A stretch of 64,000 nucleotides of DNA from Oxynema aestuarii AP17. Lineage in GTDB: Bacteria; Cyanobacteriota; Cyanobacteriia; Cyanobacteriales; Laspinemataceae. Both the position numbers and the translations under genes were made by a program. The DNA lies in NCBI RefSeq assembly GCF_012295525.1, contig NZ_CP051167.1, forward strand, positions 2,976,001 to 3,040,000, given 5' to 3'. Shown here piece after piece: positions 7,083-16,350 of the stretch (its first letter is position 1; each line of letters opens with the position of its first letter). Below the pieces are notes generated by a model that was not told where the DNA came from, did not search any database, and was given only the letters and a program-made list of their open reading frames with translations.

Positions 7083-9010
7083 TCGATATTGCTCAAACGG
7101 GTTTGGAAAAAAGAAAGCTCGGCGCCGGAAGGGGTCGGGGTCGAAAGGACGAAGCCGCGATCGCCCCAAGGCGCCATTCGTACCCGCGACCGTTCGCACG
7201 GCGTCGCGGTCGGAAGTTCCCAGGAGCATTGTCGGTGCAAATGGCCGCAATCGTCGAGCCAACCGAGAGCGAAGCGACGCCGGAGGCGTTTGTCGCCGCC
7301 CTCCCCTAGAGCCACCACCGTGCCCCCCGGCACCCCGATCGCCGCGAGGGGCTGTTCGCACAGGGGCAGGATTTCGAGTTGGGGGGGCATCAGTTGCAGC
7401 CGCCACGCAGTCGCCGGATGGGAACTCAAGCCGAGTAAGGTGCGTTCGCCGCCGAACAGAGAACGGGCGGCCCCTCGGTCTTGGCAGTCGGGTTCCCCCG
7501 TCAGCCATAAACTCTCGAAAGCGAGGGGAACGCGGAAACTGCCGAGGAGTTTGGCACTGCGGCTGTAGAGCTGGAAAACCGTTTGGGACGCCTCCGGGGT
7601 CGATTTGCACCAGACCAAGAGCCAGTGACGGCGATCGAGGGCGAGGATCTGCGGTAATTTTTGAGTCGGCAGTGGGGTCTGATGTTGGGGAACCAGGGGC
7701 TGATGAGACCCGGTTAAAGCGGCGACGGAATAAAAGTTGAGGGTTCCGCCAATGACGATCGCCAGGGTCTGGCCCGTGGGGTCGGCAGCCATCCGAAAAT
7801 CGCGATCGCCGTCGAGCAGAACGTCGAGCAGATCGCGATCGCGATCGAACCAGCTCAATTGCCCTCCGGTGGCGATCGCGCAACCGCCGGGAAGCGGACA
7901 TAAACCCGTAATCGGACGGTTCCCTTTGAGGGTATCGATCTCCCCTTCGAGGTTCCACACGCAGAAGCGATCGCCCGCCGCACCGTAGAGAAAGCCTTCG
8001 CCACCGACCAGGTAACTGGGGGCAAAGATCGCCTGTTGGTGGCCGACCCGTTCGACAATTACCGTCGGCTCGGAGCTTGGAGGGTCTCCCTCCGTCTCCC
8101 GTTCCGATAGGGGTAAGCGGCGATCGCCCCACTGGGCCACGGTCGGATCCCCTTGGCAACGGGCGATCGCCTCGGCCATCTCGGCGGCGCTGTGGTAGCG
8201 GCGGGCGGGCAGTTTGGCGAGGGCTTTGCGCACGACAGTTTCGAGGGGTTTCGGGATAGAGGTGGCGATCTCCAGGGGGCGGTTTAAATGGGCCCACATC
8301 AACTGACCCGGCGAACCGCCGAAGGGACGGCAACCAAACAATAATTCAAACAGTAAAACCCCCACGGAATAAATATCCGCCGCCGGGGCGTACAGGCCCA
8401 AAAAGCCCTCGGGAGCGGTATAGGCGGGGGCGCCGATCGCGTCGGCGGTTTCGTCGTTGGCACTTTTAGCTCGGCTCAGTTCCGACAGGCGGCGGGCAAT
8501 CCCGAAATCGGACAGTTTCGGTTTCCATCCGTGGGGGGACAGGGAGAGTAGGATATTTTCCGGTTTGAGGTCGCAGTGGACGATCCCGCGACGGTGGGCT
8601 AAATCCAAGCCGTCGAGTACGGCGCGGATCGCATCGAGTCCTTCGGCGAGGGTCAAGCTGCGATCTCGCTGTAGCAGGTTGCGTAAGGTGCCGCCTTCGC
8701 AATAGTCCATGACTAAATAGCGGGCGGTCGGGGTGTTTTCTAAAGCGCGACAGGTGACGATATGCGGGTGTTGCAACGTGAGGAGGAACCCGAGTTCTCG
8801 TAAAAATTGGCTAGTCGAAAGCCGTCGGTGGGTGAGTTCTTTGAGGGCGACCAGTCGCCCAGTTTTGCGCTCGATCGCACAAAAAACCGTACCGAATTGA
8901 CCGGAGCCAACTCGTTCTAAAATGCGGTATTTGGGAAGTTGGCGTTGCAGGGGTTGTAAAGCGGCGCGCGATCGGTCGGGAATTTTGGCGTTCATCGAAG
9001 GACTCGGCAT
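7079..9010 (-). CDS. Serine/threonine protein kinase with C-terminal sensor-like region
   Basis: This Hanks-type kinase has a glycine loop (GSGQFGTVF), catalytic Lys in VALKE, catalytic loop HCDLKPEN, DFG and an APE-like PAYTAPE within about the first 280 residues. The residue before the catalytic Asp is Cys, so it is a non-RD kinase, a common bacterial variant. After a linker the C-terminal half (about residues 330-640) is rich in short beta strands with WF/W turns and could be a propeller-like sensor; no transmembrane helix is visible. The frame is open from 9202, but the kinase domain begins soon after ATG 9010 (MPSPSM) or ATG 8995, so the start is uncertain. Its stop overlaps the MazG-like gene by 4 bases, making that protein a candidate substrate or partner. 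Confidence 0.9.
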   Translation of the reverse strand: MPSPSMNAKIPDRSRAALQPLQRQLPKYRILERVGSGQFGTVFCAIERKTGRLVALKELTHRRLSTSQFLRELGFLLTLQHPHIVTCRALENTPTARYLVMDYCEGGTLRNLLQRDRSLTLAEGLDAIRAVLDGLDLAHRRGIVHCDLKPENILLSLSPHGWKPKLSDFGIARRLSELSRAKSANDETADAIGAPAYTAPEGFLGLYAPAADIYSVGVLLFELLFGCRPFGGSPGQLMWAHLNRPLEIATSIPKPLETVVRKALAKLPARRYHSAAEMAEAIARCQGDPTVAQWGDRRLPLSERETEGDPPSSEPTVIVERVGHQQAIFAPSYLVGGEGFLYGAAGDRFCVWNLEGEIDTLKGNRPITGLCPLPGGCAIATGGQLSWFDRDRDLLDVLLDGDRDFRMAADPTGQTLAIVIGGTLNFYSVAALTGSHQPLVPQHQTPLPTQKLPQILALDRRHWLLVWCKSTPEASQTVFQLYSRSAKLLGSFRVPLAFESLWLTGEPDCQDRGAARSLFGGERTLLGLSSHPATAWRLQLMPPQLEILPLCEQPLAAIGVPGGTVVALGEGGDKRLRRRFALGWLDDCGHLHRQCSWELPTATPCERSRVRMAPWGDRGFVLSTPTPSGAELSFFQTRLSNIE

Positions 9011-9223
9011 TAACAGGGGAATTGGGGATAGGCGGGGAAGAACGATCCGGCGAGTTCCCCCTTCCATGCTAAATCCCCCGGCGACGGCTGGGGATGTTGT
9101 GGGGCGATCCTTGTTGCTCCTTAAGGGATACCGAGCCAACGAACCGCTCGCCAATGCCAAAATAGGATGGCGGGAGCCCTCGCGGTCGCTCCGCGTTTTC
9201 ATTCACAGTTGCAATAATTCGAC

Positions 9224-9706
9224 ATGGTTAAAATTGTCAGATTAGAACCGATCGCCCAAAATACGGAAGTTCAAACGAACAGCAATCTGTTATCGGCATT
9301 ATTGGCAGAAGACCTGCATGTTTTAAAAGAATGCGGCGGTCGGGGCATGTGCGCGACCTGCCACGTTTATATCAAGCAGGGGATGGATAGTTTGTCTAAG
9401 ATGGGTCGGCGGGAACAGCGCACGTTGGAGTTGATCACGACGGCGAAACCGAGTTCCCGTCTCGCCTGTCAGTCTCGGGTACTCGGGGAAGGGATCGTCG
9501 TCGAAGTGCCTGCGGGGATGTATCTCGACGCGATCGAAGATGTGGAGGCGCTGATCGGTCGGCGCACGGAACAGCCGCTTTTGCACCCGATTACCGGGGA
9601 AGTGGTGGTCGAAGCGGGCAAGTTGGTCACCCGGTCGGTGATTACGGAGCTCAAGGATATTCGCTTTCAAGTCGGGCAGTATTTGGCTCGTACTCGGGAG
9701 GCTTGA
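9224..9706 (+). CDS. 2Fe-2S ferredoxin-type protein with C-terminal extension
   Basis: The 160-residue protein carries a plant-type 2Fe-2S motif, with Cys37, Cys43 and Cys46 in ECGGRGMCATC and Cys82 in RLACQSRV. The remaining ~75 residues are a C-terminal extension (from about VPAGMYLDAIEDVEALIGRR) not found in simple PetF ferredoxins, so this is one of the longer cyanobacterial ferredoxin-like proteins whose electron partner is unknown. It is transcribed away from the kinase gene and lies alone between two minus-strand genes. Confidence 0.85.
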   Translation: MVKIVRLEPIAQNTEVQTNSNLLSALLAEDLHVLKECGGRGMCATCHVYIKQGMDSLSKMGRREQRTLELITTAKPSSRLACQSRVLGEGIVVEVPAGMYLDAIEDVEALIGRRTEQPLLHPITGEVVVEAGKLVTRSVITELKDIRFQVGQYLARTREA

Positions 9707-9725
9707 GGTCGTTCGACGCGGGCGG

Positions 9726-10976
9726 TTAGCGCGAACGGCTCCGGTTTTGGGCGTCGTTGCGATAGCGCGAGGCGAGGGGATCGTCGGGACGGATTTGCAA
9801 GGCGCGATCGAAAGCGGCGATCGCCTCGGCATACTTGTGTAAGTGCTGCAAGGTTTGACCGCGACGGAGCCAGCCGTGATAGTCGTAGGGTTGCAAGTCG
9901 AGGACGCGATCGAAAGCGGCGATCGCCTCTTGGTAACGCCCGAGATTGCCGCAAGCCGCCCCTCGGTTCAACCAGGCGGGGGCGTAGTCCGGCTGGGCCT
10001 GTAGGGCTTCGTCGTAGGCGGCGATCGCCCCGGGGTAATCTTGCAAGTCGTAAAGCACGTTGCCCCGTTCGTACCAAGCTCCGGCGTGGTTCGGTTTGAG
10101 GGCGAGGGCGCGGTCGTAAGCGGCGATCGCCTCGTGGGGACGGCGCAAGTGCAGCAAGACCCGCCCCCGGGCGCACCAATCCCGAGCCGATCGCGCGTCG
10201 AGGTCGAGAACCCGCTCGCACTCGGCGATCGCCTCCGCCCCCCGTTCTAAGGCATCGTAAGCCAATCCCCGATGGGCGATCGCCGCCAGGTCCTCGGGAG
10301 CGACCGCCAAGGCGCGATCGAACAGTTCGATCGCCTGTCGGAACAGCCCCAAGCGAAACGACGCCAATCCCAACCCATAAGCCACCTCCGGGTTATCCGG
10401 TTCCCATTGCGCCGCCCGTTGGAAACTGAGCAGCGCCGAGGCGTATTGACGACGATTTAACTGCCAGTGACCCTTATTGAGGCAATCGGCGATCGCCGAG
10501 GGCTCCGATGGCTCCGCAGTCCTCGGCGCAAGGTCCGGAACCTCGCGCAGTTTCTGCCCGATTTCCGCCGCCACCGTTCCCAACGGCGGACAGTCCATTC
10601 GACCCAACGCGATCGCCCGTTGTGCCAATTCTCGATTCCCTCCCGGGGCCGCCAGCAGGCGATCGCCGAAGTCGCGCAACCAGGCTACCCAACCCTCGGC
10701 GATCGGACCCGAGCCGACCGCGCCGATAAATTGCACCACTTGCGCGCGACTCCACCCCCGACGCACTCCTTGCAACAATTCCGCAAACAAAAATTCGTAT
10801 TCGGCCTCGGCGAGAGGCACCGAGGGGAGTTTCGGGCTAGAACCCCCTCGCCGTCGCCCGTCGGAGCTGCGCCGCTTCCCGTTCGCGAAGCGTCCCCAGA
10901 AGGGAAACCCGAGCCAGCGACGCAAGCGCTGCCAGATCCGCCGTAGTATTTTGAAAAATCCTTGCATATGTGACAT
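9726..10976 (-). CDS. TPR-repeat protein
   Basis: This 416-residue protein has a basic N-terminus (KILRRIWQRLRRWLGFPFWG), a conserved helical region (about 60-120, AEYEFLFAELLQGVRRGWSR), then about seven tetratricopeptide repeats from roughly residue 165 to 405. Repeat signatures such as GLASFRLGLFRQAIELFDRAL and AWYERGNVLYDLQDYPGAI recur every 34 residues. TPRs form protein-binding superhelices, so a scaffold role is likely, but the partner is unknown. The basic start may contact membrane or nucleic acid. A TTCGCGAA-type sequence at about 10881-10892 lies in the low-complexity basic stretch. It ends 20 bases from the convergent ferredoxin gene. Confidence 0.88.
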   Translation of the reverse strand: MSHMQGFFKILRRIWQRLRRWLGFPFWGRFANGKRRSSDGRRRGGSSPKLPSVPLAEAEYEFLFAELLQGVRRGWSRAQVVQFIGAVGSGPIAEGWVAWLRDFGDRLLAAPGGNRELAQRAIALGRMDCPPLGTVAAEIGQKLREVPDLAPRTAEPSEPSAIADCLNKGHWQLNRRQYASALLSFQRAAQWEPDNPEVAYGLGLASFRLGLFRQAIELFDRALAVAPEDLAAIAHRGLAYDALERGAEAIAECERVLDLDARSARDWCARGRVLLHLRRPHEAIAAYDRALALKPNHAGAWYERGNVLYDLQDYPGAIAAYDEALQAQPDYAPAWLNRGAACGNLGRYQEAIAAFDRVLDLQPYDYHGWLRRGQTLQHLHKYAEAIAAFDRALQIRPDDPLASRYRNDAQNRSRSR

Positions 10977-10998
10977 CCTCCCGACACTGAATCAAAGA

Positions 10999-12274
10999 TT
11001 ACAGCGCGGGCTTCCCAGTCTCGCGATTGGGTATTCCTGCCCCACGCCACTTATCTAGGTCATCGACCCCCGACAGACCGACTTGACAGGCGGTTTCCGT
11101 TCCCCAGAGTCCCTGGGATACTACATTCTCTAGTCCACGATCCAAAACCATCTCTGCTGCAGCACGGTCACGATGAGTCCGATACCCACACTCAGGACAA
11201 TGATGCTCTCTGACTTCCAACCCCTTGCTCACCGTAGCAAGGCAGGATGGACAGGTTTGACTGGTGCCGTTGGGGTTGACTTTAGCAAAGTACACTCCCC
11301 GTTTCCAGCAAACCCATTCCGTCAGAGACAGGAATTGTCCGAAAGCAGCATCAACACAATCTTTTCGCAACATCCCTCGCGTCAAGCCTTTGACGTTGAG
11401 ATCTTCTGCAAAGATGGTTTGCGCCCGGTCGCAAAGCTGATGAGCCGTCTTCAGATGGAAATCTTTACGACGGTTCGCAATACGATGGTGCATTCTAGCC
11501 ACTTTGATTTGCGCCTTTTCCCAGTTTTGAGAACCCTTTTGTTTTCGTGCTGCTCTGCGTTGCAGCAATTTCAGCTTGCGTTGCATCGACTTGAAAAACT
11601 TAGGGCGCTCTTGGAAAGAGCCATCGGAAGCGGTCAAGAATCGCTCCAATCCCAGGTCAATCCCAATCGCCCGATCGTGAACCGGGGCATCGGGAACTGA
11701 TATATCCGATTCAATGGTGACGACGACATACCATTGTGTTCCTCGCACCCTGGACAATACCCTTACCTGTATCCCCCCAACCCCCCTTTGAAAGGGGGGC
11801 GAAGGGGGGATGCAGGTTGATGGGTACTTCCCCAATTTTTGGCAATTTGATTGTGAAGCCATTGATGGGATTGCCCTTGAATTGGGGAAACACAAAGGAT
11901 TTGAATTGACCGAACTTTTTGAAACGCGGGAATCCATGTCCCCGTTTCTGAAATACTTCCCAGGTATCGTGCAGTCTGCGAATTGTGGTCTGCAACACCT
12001 GAGAATGCACCTGACCCAGATGCGGGAATTGCTTCTTCGCTTTGGGCAGGTTGTTCTGCTGACGGTGGTAGGACGGGAATGGCTCATCGGCGGGAATGAT
12101 GTATTCCTTTTCCAGCGAGCATCGGTCTATCGAACACTTACGCGAAGCAATCCAGTCTTTGAGTTCGCGCAACGCGTAGTTATATACGCCTGTGCACGTC
12201 TCAAGCCACGACCGCAGTTCAGTCTGCTGTACGACATTTGGATAGATTCGGTAGGTGTAGTTCATGGTCAGCAT
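10999..12274 (-). pseudogene. tnpB: IS200/IS605-family tnpB, frame-disrupted
   Basis: TnpB is the RNA-guided nuclease/accessory protein of IS200/IS605 elements and the ancestor of Cas12. The N-terminal part (12274 to about 11818, starting near MNYTYRIYPNVVQQTELRSW) and the C-terminal part (about 11764 to 10999) are in different frames. The C-terminal part has RuvC motifs GIDLG, FAEDLN and HRDRAAAEM and the zinc ribbon CPSC...CPEC. The break coincides with a 53-base palindromic insert at 11765-11817 that replaces the expected linker after INLH. A functional full-length protein is therefore unlikely. No tnpA copy flanks it. It sits just upstream of the TPR gene on the same strand. Confidence 0.88.
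11765..11817. repeat. C-rich palindromic mini-repeat inserted in tnpB
   Basis: This 53-base hairpin-forming insert has outer arms ACCTGTATCCCCCC and GGGGGGATGCAGGT (one mismatch) and an inner CCCCCCTTTGAAAGGGGGG. A related C-run/G-run repeat (CCCCCCTT..TTAAGGGGGG) occurs twice at 31975-32098. Here it shifts the tnpB frame by one. It is probably a small mobile or recombinogenic palindromic repeat. Confidence 0.85.
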
Positions 12275-12311
12275 AGCCGGAGTTTACCAAAGGCTATCGC
12301 TGCTCGGAAAT

Positions 12312-12370
12312 GCTGGTCTCATCCCCATCGTAGGGCTTAGCCCTTCCCGTAGGGTGGGGATGAGACCAGC
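12312..12370. repeat. Hairpin near the left end of the tnpB element
   Basis: A perfect 16-base inverted repeat (GCTGGTCTCATCCCCA at 12312-12327, TGGGGATGAGACCAGC at 12355-12370) encloses a 27-base loop containing GTAGGG copies. It lies about 40 bases upstream of the tnpB start. IS200/IS605 elements carry subterminal hairpins at their ends, so this is likely the element's 5' terminal structure; the exact end is not determined. Confidence 0.7.
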
Positions 12371-12893
12371 TCGGGGAGTCCATGGATCCCGACGCTGATG
12401 CTTCGCATACAGCGCGGAACTTATAGCTCCCCGAACCCCTCAAAAGTTAAATTTTAGATTTTAGATTTTAGATTTTAGATTTTAGTCGATCGGCGCGAAG
12501 CCCCGCATTCTATAGCACTCCTCAATCAGTGAAGTCGGGATGACCCACCCGAACCCCTTGGAAGTGGGAGCATCTTGCTCCCTGCTGGGGTTACAAATCA
12601 TTGAGGATTTCTCTACACGAAACGTCAGTGTCGGGAGCATGTCACCCGGGAACTAACTCCTACAATAAAGATCGATTCGGGCTCGATGTTGCCACGCTCT
12701 GAGCGATTCCGCTTTGCGGACGCCGTGCGAACGCGATCCGGTTCGACCCCATTGCATCCGCCCTCGAACTCGGTAAAATAACAATTCCCGCTCGTCGTCC
12801 TCCCTGCGGAACCAGAGTGGGAAAAGTCCGCCCGTCCGGGGGATCGCATCGGATCGATCGCTCGCGCTGCTCCCCTACCGTCTCTCCCTACCG
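12371..12893. other. Intergenic region upstream of dnaX
   Basis: The 523 bases between the tnpB hairpin and dnaX contain five heptamer repeats (12451-12485) and low-coding sequence. No RNA gene is recognised. A minus-strand frame covering 12625-13050 runs into dnaX and looks like a shadow. The dnaX promoter is presumably in the last 200 bases; TAAAATAACAATT near 12773 is AT-rich but not a clear -10. Confidence 0.5.
12451..12485. repeat. Heptamer tandem repeat ATTTTAG x5
   Basis: Five perfect copies of ATTTTAG run head to tail. The same heptamer is found twice near 28584-28602 and, in the opposite orientation (CTAAAAT), at 57801-57830. Short tandemly repeated repetitive (STRR) heptamers are a known cyanobacterial feature of uncertain function. 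Confidence 0.92.
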
Positions 12894-14918
12894 ATGTCTT
12901 ACGAACCGCTCCATCATAAGTATCGCCCCCAGACCTTTGCCGATCTGGTCGGTCAGGAGGCGATCGCCGCCACCTTAACTCATGCCATCCGCCAACAAAA
13001 AATCGCCCCCGCTTACTTATTTGCCGGACCGAGGGGAACCGGAAAGACATCGAGCGCCCGTATTCTAGCCAAATCTCTCAACTGCCTCAATTCCGACCGA
13101 CCGACCGATCGCCCCTGCGGGACCTGCGAAGCGTGCCGGACGATCGCTCGCGGTACGGCCCTCGACACGATCGAAATCGACGCGGCGAGCAATACCGGAG
13201 TCGATAACATTCGCGACCTGATCGAACGGGCTCAGTTCGCCCCGGTGCAATGTCGCCACAAAGTCTACATCATCGATGAATGCCACATGCTGAGTACGGC
13301 AGCATTCAATTCCCTGTTAAAAACCCTCGAAGAACCGCCGGAACACGTCGTTTTCGTCCTCGCCACCACGGACCCCCAACGAGTTTTACCGACAATTATC
13401 TCGCGCTGTCAGCGTTTCGACTTCCGACGCATCCCCGTCGAAGCGACGGTCGCCCACTTGCAGCAGATTGCCCGCCAGGAAAACATCCTCATCGACGAGG
13501 ACGCCTTGGTTACCGTCGCCCAACTCTCTCAAGGGGGACTGCGCGATGCGGAAAGCTTACTCGACCAACTCTCCCTCAGCGACGAACAGGTGAGTGTCGA
13601 ACGGGTCTGGAATTTAGTCGGCGCCGTTCCCGAACGCGACTTGCTGCAATTGTTAGAGGCGATCGCCGCCGACGACGGACGCGCCGTACTCGACAGGGTG
13701 CGCGAACTGATGGAGCGCGGGCGCGAACCCCTGGTGGTTCTCCAAAATTTGGCCCGTTTTTATCGCGATTTGCTCGTTGCCAAAACAGCCCCCGACCGTC
13801 AAGATCTAGTCGCCATGACCGCCGATACCTGGCAGCGCCTGTGCGAGTTTGCCGCCCGCCATACGGAGGTCGGCGTCATTTTGGCGGGACAGCAACATTT
13901 AGCCAAAAGCGAAGCGCAAATTAAAAACACGACCCAACCGCGCCTCTGGCTGGAAGTTGCCTTACTGGGGTTGTTACCGTCGGCGACGGTCCAAGGGCGC
14001 CCCTTCGCGATCGCCCCGAACGTAGCCCCCGCCGCCCCTCCCGCCAGTCCGGCCCCGGTGGCCCGTCCCCCCGAGGAAGCCCCCCCCTCGGCGCGATCGT
14101 CCCCGCCGCCACCGCCGCCACCTCCACCGCCCGCCGTCAGACCCGACAACGGTAAAGCGTCCCCGGTACCCGAAGCCCCTGCAGCGTCGGCGGAAGCGCA
14201 TGTGGTCGATCGCAATTTGGATGAGTTTTGGCACTCGATCCTCGATCGCATCGATAATCCTTCCCTGCAAGCGCTCTTGCGCCAACATTCCCAACTGTTG
14301 GAATTCGAGGGCAATATCGCCCGGGTCGGGATTGCATCTCCCCCGTTGCAGCAAATCGTCAATACCAAACTCGATTTACTCGAATCGTTCTGTGCGAAGA
14401 TCCTCGATCGACGGGTCAAGGTGAAGTTAGAAGTTTGTAAAATTAACAAATCGAAAGAGCAGAAGGCTCGCGGTTCCGCGCCCGCGCCCCCCTCTCCCGC
14501 CGCCCGCGAGCCGAACCCGTCGAGTGCGTCTCCCGTCACCCCTGCACCGCCGATGGAGACGCCGCGATCGCCCTCTCGATACCCTACGCAAACCCCCGCT
14601 ACCGAACGTCGCAACCCCCGTCCCACGGCGACCCCGGCGGCGACATCTTCGGCGAGTGCGATCGCCCACAACGGCTTTGAGGATGAAGTGACCGTAGCGG
14701 CGAAACGGTTGGCGGAGTTCTTTCAGGGAGAATTAGTCAATCTCGATGAGGATTGGGAGATCGAGAGCGTTGGGGAGGGGCGATCGCCCCTCGTCGCCGA
14801 GGATGAGGACGTTCCCGAGGGAGCATCCCCCCCGGTCGCGGAGGAGGATCCGGTTCCGAAACCTGGAATTCCGGATCCGGAACTCGATGACAACCCATTT
14901 GGGGAATACGATTTTTAA
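12894..14918 (+). CDS. dnaX: DNA polymerase III subunit gamma/tau
   Basis: DnaX is the AAA+ clamp-loader ATPase that loads the sliding clamp. Visible landmarks are Walker A GPRGTGKTSS (about residues 45-54), the zinc-binding Cys cluster C..CGTCEAC (64-81), the Walker B variant DECHML (128-133) and the arginine-finger region SRCQRF. After the conserved ~370 residues comes a long Pro/Ala-rich linker, a further folded block (about 445-530) and a second disordered acidic tail. Some cyanobacterial dnaX genes carry an intein; this one is continuous. The 674-residue length fits a tau-type product. The ATG at 12894 starts MSYEPLHHKYRPQTF, the usual N-terminus. Confidence 0.95.
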   Translation: MSYEPLHHKYRPQTFADLVGQEAIAATLTHAIRQQKIAPAYLFAGPRGTGKTSSARILAKSLNCLNSDRPTDRPCGTCEACRTIARGTALDTIEIDAASNTGVDNIRDLIERAQFAPVQCRHKVYIIDECHMLSTAAFNSLLKTLEEPPEHVVFVLATTDPQRVLPTIISRCQRFDFRRIPVEATVAHLQQIARQENILIDEDALVTVAQLSQGGLRDAESLLDQLSLSDEQVSVERVWNLVGAVPERDLLQLLEAIAADDGRAVLDRVRELMERGREPLVVLQNLARFYRDLLVAKTAPDRQDLVAMTADTWQRLCEFAARHTEVGVILAGQQHLAKSEAQIKNTTQPRLWLEVALLGLLPSATVQGRPFAIAPNVAPAAPPASPAPVARPPEEAPPSARSSPPPPPPPPPPAVRPDNGKASPVPEAPAASAEAHVVDRNLDEFWHSILDRIDNPSLQALLRQHSQLLEFEGNIARVGIASPPLQQIVNTKLDLLESFCAKILDRRVKVKLEVCKINKSKEQKARGSAPAPPSPAAREPNPSSASPVTPAPPMETPRSPSRYPTQTPATERRNPRPTATPAATSSASAIAHNGFEDEVTVAAKRLAEFFQGELVNLDEDWEIESVGEGRSPLVAEDEDVPEGASPPVAEEDPVPKPGIPDPELDDNPFGEYDF

Positions 14919-14931
14919 ACGACCCGGCGGC

Positions 14932-16350
14932 TTAAGCGGCGACGCCGCGATCTCCTTGGTGAACGGTTTTCACCCATTTGAGCCGTTTGCGGCGCACGGA
15001 CATGCGCGCGGTGATGCTGGCGACGACGACAAACCAATGAAACATGTACAGGGTGCCGCGTACGGTTTCGACGAGGAGCCTCCCCACGGATATCGTCGAT
15101 CGCTCGCCGTCGAGGACCTGTTGGCGTTGGATGCGCTGCAAGCCGACAAACATCCCGATCAGGGAGAGGGCGACGGTTAAGGTGGTGACGGGGGTGAGAA
15201 TGGGTAGGCGATGGCGGGCGATCGCCACTAACAAATCGGGAACGGCTGCGGTGGGTAACAGATATTGGGTAATCCAGAACATGAACAGATCCCAGGTTTT
15301 TTTAAACCCCATGCGGTTGCTCAAAATCAGCCGCCAGTAGTCGAGATAGCGCTGATAACCGCCTTCTCCCCAGCGATTGCGTTGGTTCCACAGGGCCACA
15401 GTTCGGGTGACCCCTTCCTCGCGCACTGCCGGATTGTTGAGAAACTCGATATCCCAGCGATCGAGGTGCAGGCGCACGGTTAAATCGAGGTCGTCGGTGA
15501 TCGTTTGCTCGTTAAATAAACCGCAGCGTTCTAAGGCTTGACGGCGGATGAATTCGCCGTTACCGCGCAGTTCGCCGATCCCGCCGACCGCCTTTCTTTG
15601 CATTTGAAAGTAGCTGTCGAGGGCCATTTCTGCGGCTTGCGATCGCGTCAGAAAATTGACCTCTTCGTTAGCGATTTGCTTGCGAACTTGGACGGCGCCG
15701 ACTTGGGGGCGATCGAAGACCGGAAGCACCCGTCGCAGTAAGTCTCGGTCAACTTGGGCGTCGGCGTCGAAAACGGCTAAAAATTCTCCCCGAGTGAGGG
15801 GGAAAACTTCGTTGAGCGCTCCAGATTTCCCCCCTTTGCCGCCGACCGATCGCCTTAAAATCTTCAAGTTCGGATATTTTTGTTGGAGTCTCTCTAAAAC
15901 TTGCACCGTCCCGTCACTGCTGCAATCGTCGATCGCCCACACTTCGTATTGAGAAGCGGGATAATCTAAATTGCATAAATTGTCAATTAATTGGCCGATG
16001 ACCGCTTCTTCGTTTTTCGCCGCGACTAATAAAGAAACTTCGGGCCAGTGGTCGCGATCGGCCTCGGCGAGGGCTTCGGGGGCGTCGGACGGACGACTGG
16101 AAATAATCCGAAGGGCGTGAATCCCCATCAATCCAGTCAGTGCAAAGACGAACCAAGACCCCCAGGATAAGAAATGGAGGGTGAGGGTGCCACCCCAAAC
16201 GACGGCGAGCAAGAGTGCGGCTTTGGCGCGACGGCCTTTATAGCCGCGATAAAATAGTTCTTCTTCGGAATCGACGAAGGCGGATAAAATTGAGTCGAGG
16301 GGCTCGAACTCTTGATAAGAATCTTTTTGGGGCCAGGAATTCGCCGGCAT
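14932..16350 (-). CDS. mgdA: GT2 glycosyltransferase, likely monoglucosyldiacylglycerol synthase
   Basis: This 472-residue membrane glycosyltransferase has two N-terminal membrane segments (about residues 45-80), a GT2 catalytic domain and C-terminal membrane helices (about 325-430). Catalytic motifs are DDCSSDGT, DADA, TDDLDLT and QRNRW (a processive-type Q-x-x-RW). The sequence pattern, including KTWDLFMFWITQYLLPTAA, fits the cyanobacterial enzyme that puts glucose on diacylglycerol as the first step of thylakoid galactolipid synthesis (MgdA; Synechocystis Sll1377). A different GT2 product is possible. It ends 13 bases from the convergent dnaX stop. Confidence 0.72.
   Translation of the reverse strand: MPANSWPQKDSYQEFEPLDSILSAFVDSEEELFYRGYKGRRAKAALLLAVVWGGTLTLHFLSWGSWFVFALTGLMGIHALRIISSRPSDAPEALAEADRDHWPEVSLLVAAKNEEAVIGQLIDNLCNLDYPASQYEVWAIDDCSSDGTVQVLERLQQKYPNLKILRRSVGGKGGKSGALNEVFPLTRGEFLAVFDADAQVDRDLLRRVLPVFDRPQVGAVQVRKQIANEEVNFLTRSQAAEMALDSYFQMQRKAVGGIGELRGNGEFIRRQALERCGLFNEQTITDDLDLTVRLHLDRWDIEFLNNPAVREEGVTRTVALWNQRNRWGEGGYQRYLDYWRLILSNRMGFKKTWDLFMFWITQYLLPTAAVPDLLVAIARHRLPILTPVTTLTVALSLIGMFVGLQRIQRQQVLDGERSTISVGRLLVETVRGTLYMFHWFVVVASITARMSVRRKRLKWVKTVHQGDRGVAA

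Noticed and set aside
5493..8333. A 946-codon open frame covering the MazG-like gene and most of the kinase gene
   Set aside because: Only the part from the ATG at 7082 is coherent; the upstream portion is in a different frame from the intact kinase and is low-complexity, so it is a GC-driven shadow.
12625..13050. Minus-strand 141-codon frame overlapping the dnaX start
   Set aside because: Runs into a clear dnaX gene in the opposite strand, with Arg/Ser-rich composition typical of shadows.
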